DNA of 64,000 bases, from assembly GCA_008933615.1 (NCBI GenBank), contig WBUR01000001.1, positions 62,001 through 126,000 on the forward strand. Reading direction: 5' to 3'. Positions 62,348-64,000 of this stretch are shown piece after piece. The DNA comes from a bacterium. GTDB lineage: Bacteria; CLD3; SB21. The translations under genes were made by a program, and so were the position numbers. The notes beneath the pieces are model-generated. The model did no database searches and was not told the origin of the DNA. It worked only from the letters and a program-made list of their open reading frames with translations. Within the stretch, counting starts at the first letter, position 1, and every line of letters starts with the position of its first letter.

Positions 62348-62644
62348 TCATAGGCATTGGCTGAATGTTTGATAATCGTTGTAACCGGATTGATGGGCTA
62401 TCAAAGTAAGATTCATATCGGGACTGGCTTTTATCATCCTCATAGCACACACAAGCCGGTATAAATCCAAGATTGTTTTGGGGGGTTCACAAAAACATTT
62501 GTATGTGCATTGATAAATGGTCTGGGTTGATACACCCAAGAGAGTAGCTATGCGGCTAACATTAAGTGAAGGGTCAGAGATTTGCTCGGTGAGAATTCTT
62601 TCGATCTCTTTGATTAATTGCCCGGGATTCCGTGGTCGTTGCAT
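62348..62644 (-). pseudogene. Truncated AraC-type regulator, paralogue of 61232-61726
   Basis: 98 residues aligned along the whole N-terminal half of the neighbour (ISDPSLNVSRIATLLGVSTQ; LTLIAHQSGYNDYQTFSQCL-stop). The stop falls where the neighbour continues CFKRRL, so the second HTH is cut short and no good frame follows. It may be a pseudogene or a shortened repressor. No ribosome site is apparent. Confidence 0.7.
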
Positions 62645-63094
62645 GATAAGAAACGCGATGCTTTTTCAGATGTCATATTATTGGTTACTATCACACAATA
62701 AGACAATGAAAAAGTCAAAATTACATAAATTTTTTTCAGTTTTTTTGATAAATATGGCATGCTCAGCTGTTATTCTTGTACTTAAATCTGAGCTGAATCT
62801 TGTGACTTGCTTGATTTTTTAGCTTTTCTTACTTTCTCCATCACCGCCCACGCCTGTCCACGTGCTTCCACGCGCTTCCACAACACGCTAATCATATACA
62901 ATTATATATAATTACACTGATCATATATAATTATACATAATTACGCTGATCATACCTATTTATACCAATTTACACTGAACATATATAAACGCGCTGATCG
63001 TCTCTTGACGTGGCCTTTTTTTGATATTAAATTTCAGTATGACACTTAGAAAAGAAATATTTCAATCATTTCCTAACACACTTGGGAAGAATCC
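62645..63094. other. AT-rich gap before the recombinase module
   Basis: It holds the upstream region of the truncated AraC gene, a run of cacg-containing words (62850-62888) and the 29-bp tandem repeats described separately. I see no gene in it. A promoter for the recombinase genes is expected near 63040-63090. Confidence 0.5.
62891..62996. repeat. 29-bp tandem repeats, three copies plus a partial
   Basis: Copies start at 62891, 62920 and 62949, each 29 bp (atcatatacaatta...attacactg and variants), with a 19-bp fourth piece to 62996. All end in tacactg or acgctg. They lie upstream of a small gene and a large serine recombinase, where binding iterons or an attachment-related array could be. 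Confidence 0.8.
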
Positions 63095-63277
63095 ATGATC
63101 AGTATTGAGCGTTGCAAGGAAATATTGAATCGTGGAGAGCGTAAGTATTCGGACGAAGAAATTCAGAAACTGCGTGAACAATATTATAAATTGGCCGCAA
63201 TTGAAATCGAACTGCTCAAACATGGTATGCTCAATGATCTAAGGCCTCAGTTGTGTTTACAACCCAAGGAAATCTAG
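63095..63277 (+). CDS. Small protein upstream of a serine recombinase
   Basis: 60 residues, helical and charged (ERCKEILNRGERKYSDEEIQ; IEIELLKHG). GGGAAGAATCC precedes the ATG. Genes of this kind often sit directly before large serine recombinases; the role is unknown. It starts 35 bp ahead of the recombinase start and is on the same strand. Confidence 0.65.
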   Translation: MISIERCKEILNRGERKYSDEEIQKLREQYYKLAAIEIELLKHGMLNDLRPQLCLQPKEI

Positions 63278-63311
63278 TATATAATAGGATGATTAAATCA
63301 TAAGGAATTAT

Positions 63312-64000
63312 ATGAAAAACGTTGTACTCTATCTTCGAGTGTCCACCGATGAACAAGCCAAAACGGGAACAAGTTTGGATATTCAGCAGCAGAAGCTAAA
63401 CTACTTCTGCGAACGGGAAGGCTTGAACGTTATCGCCACCTTCAGGGAAGATTATTCCGGCAAGACTTTCAATCGCCCTGAGTGGAAAAAGCTCGTAGCC
63501 CTGGTTCGTAGTAACCGTTTAATAGACGGCGTGTTAGTCACGCTCTGGGACCGGCTTGGACGTAATCAGCGTGAAACTTCTAATATCCTATTCGATTTTG
63601 CACAAAGAGGAATCGAGATCAACGCCATCGAGCAGTGGAATGATCCTGACATGCCGGAAGATCAAATCATGCTCAATCTCCACACAGGCATGGCTGAGCT
63701 ATTTAACCGGAGATTGTCCATTAGAGTAACTGAAGGCATGAGGCAAGCTAAACTAAATGGGCGTGTTGTTGGCAAAGCGCCCTTCGGCTATAAGAATGCC
63801 ACGAACTCACAGGGACTGGCATATATAGAACCGCATGAGAACGCCGATTTGATAAGAACTATATTCCGAGAATTTGCTACTGGCCTCTATCATCCCGACG
63901 AATTAAGAAAGAAACTCAGAATCGAAAAAGGCTACTACAATTCTAAGAATGCTTTCCGGGCACTATTGACAAATCCTGTATACATTGGCAAGGTCAGAGT
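63312..64000 (+). CDS. Large serine site-specific recombinase (3' end beyond window)
   Basis: At least 229 residues before the window ends. The N-terminal resolvase domain starts MKNVVLYLRVSTDEQAKTG with the catalytic Ser in LRVSTDEQ, and shows VTLWDRLGRNQRETSN. The recombinase domain begins near residue 150 (GKAPFGYKN). Such proteins integrate and excise mobile elements at attachment sites. Together with the small gene and the tandem repeats it marks the edge of a mobile segment that continues to the right. Confidence 0.93.
   Translation, partial: MKNVVLYLRVSTDEQAKTGTSLDIQQQKLNYFCEREGLNVIATFREDYSGKTFNRPEWKKLVALVRSNRLIDGVLVTLWDRLGRNQRETSNILFDFAQRGIEINAIEQWNDPDMPEDQIMLNLHTGMAELFNRRLSIRVTEGMRQAKLNGRVVGKAPFGYKNATNSQGLAYIEPHENADLIRTIFREFATGLYHPDELRKKLRIEKGYYNSKNAFRALLTNPVYIGKVR

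Noticed and set aside
62891-62996. CRISPR array
   Set aside because: The 29-bp units are contiguous with no spacers, only three and a half copies are present, and there are no cas genes nearby.
1-64000. Open frames on the strand opposite the large genes (for example long ones across hsdM, hsdR and the kinases)
   Set aside because: They are shadows: they have no ribosome sites, unusual composition and no recognisable domains, and they lie fully inside well-supported genes.

Overview
The window looks like a Gram-negative chromosome of moderate GC, probably from the FCB group (Bacteroidota/Ignavibacteriota-like). The signs are a secretin-based type IV pilus, signal peptides on outer-membrane beta-barrel proteins, a very long SpvB/RHS protein and an endosialidase-chaperone-like protein of a kind common in Bacteroidota. 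This placement is inference. I saw no rRNA, tRNA or CRISPR array.

Region 1 (1-13.9 kb) is signal transduction: an HD-GYP response regulator cut by the window edge, a BarA-like hybrid kinase, a 1784-residue multi-PAS hybrid kinase, a REC-kinase fusion and an NtrC-type sigma-54 activator. Between two convergent kinase genes lies a 261-bp tandem duplication holding broken 3' ends of both.

Region 2 (14-30.7 kb) is a nearly complete type IV pilus locus on the minus strand with an MSHA-like layout: PilT, secretin, PilP-, PilO- and fused PilM-PilN-like proteins, an ExeA/MshM ATPase, a diguanylate cyclase, three pilin-like proteins, PilC, PilB, a CheY-like regulator and its kinase, a prepilin peptidase, a hypothetical protein and the major pilin behind a possible sigma-54 promoter.

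Region 3 (31-47.8 kb) is a defence island built on a type I restriction-modification operon transcribed hsdR -> cargo -> hsdM -> hsdS. Three cargo blocks sit between hsdR and hsdM. They are separated by remnants of the hsdR 3' end and the hsdM 5' end, as if several hsd loci with different cargo had recombined. The block next to hsdR is the most exciting part of the window: a TGT-like protein, an OGG-like HhH glycosylase, a QueC-like enzyme, a TIR protein that begins Met-Gly-Gly-Gly-Gly-Gly, a SLATT-like membrane protein and a protein with a TIR/deoxyribosyltransferase-like domain. The first three match the accessory set of type IV CBASS, but no CD-NTase is present; a TIR protein with a glycine-run N terminus takes its place. 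I propose a Thoeris-like TIR/SLATT system whose TIR is modified at its N terminus by the QueC-like enzyme. The second block is a DUF4268-type protein with a possible PD-(D/E)XK core. The third is an unrecognised two-gene pair. A HEPN-motif protein lies downstream of hsdS.

Region 4 (47.9-61 kb) is a surface/secretion cluster: a beta-barrel protein, a small membrane protein (candidate immunity), a 2899-residue SpvB/RHS protein ending in an HExxH metallopeptidase-like tip, an OMPLA-like barrel, an endosialidase-chaperone-like protein and a lipoprotein.

Region 5 (61-64 kb) is AT-rich and mobile: two paralogous AraC-type regulators (one truncated) with similar upstream sequence, an IS3 orfA remnant, a 29-bp tandem repeat, and a small gene followed by a large serine recombinase that runs off the window.
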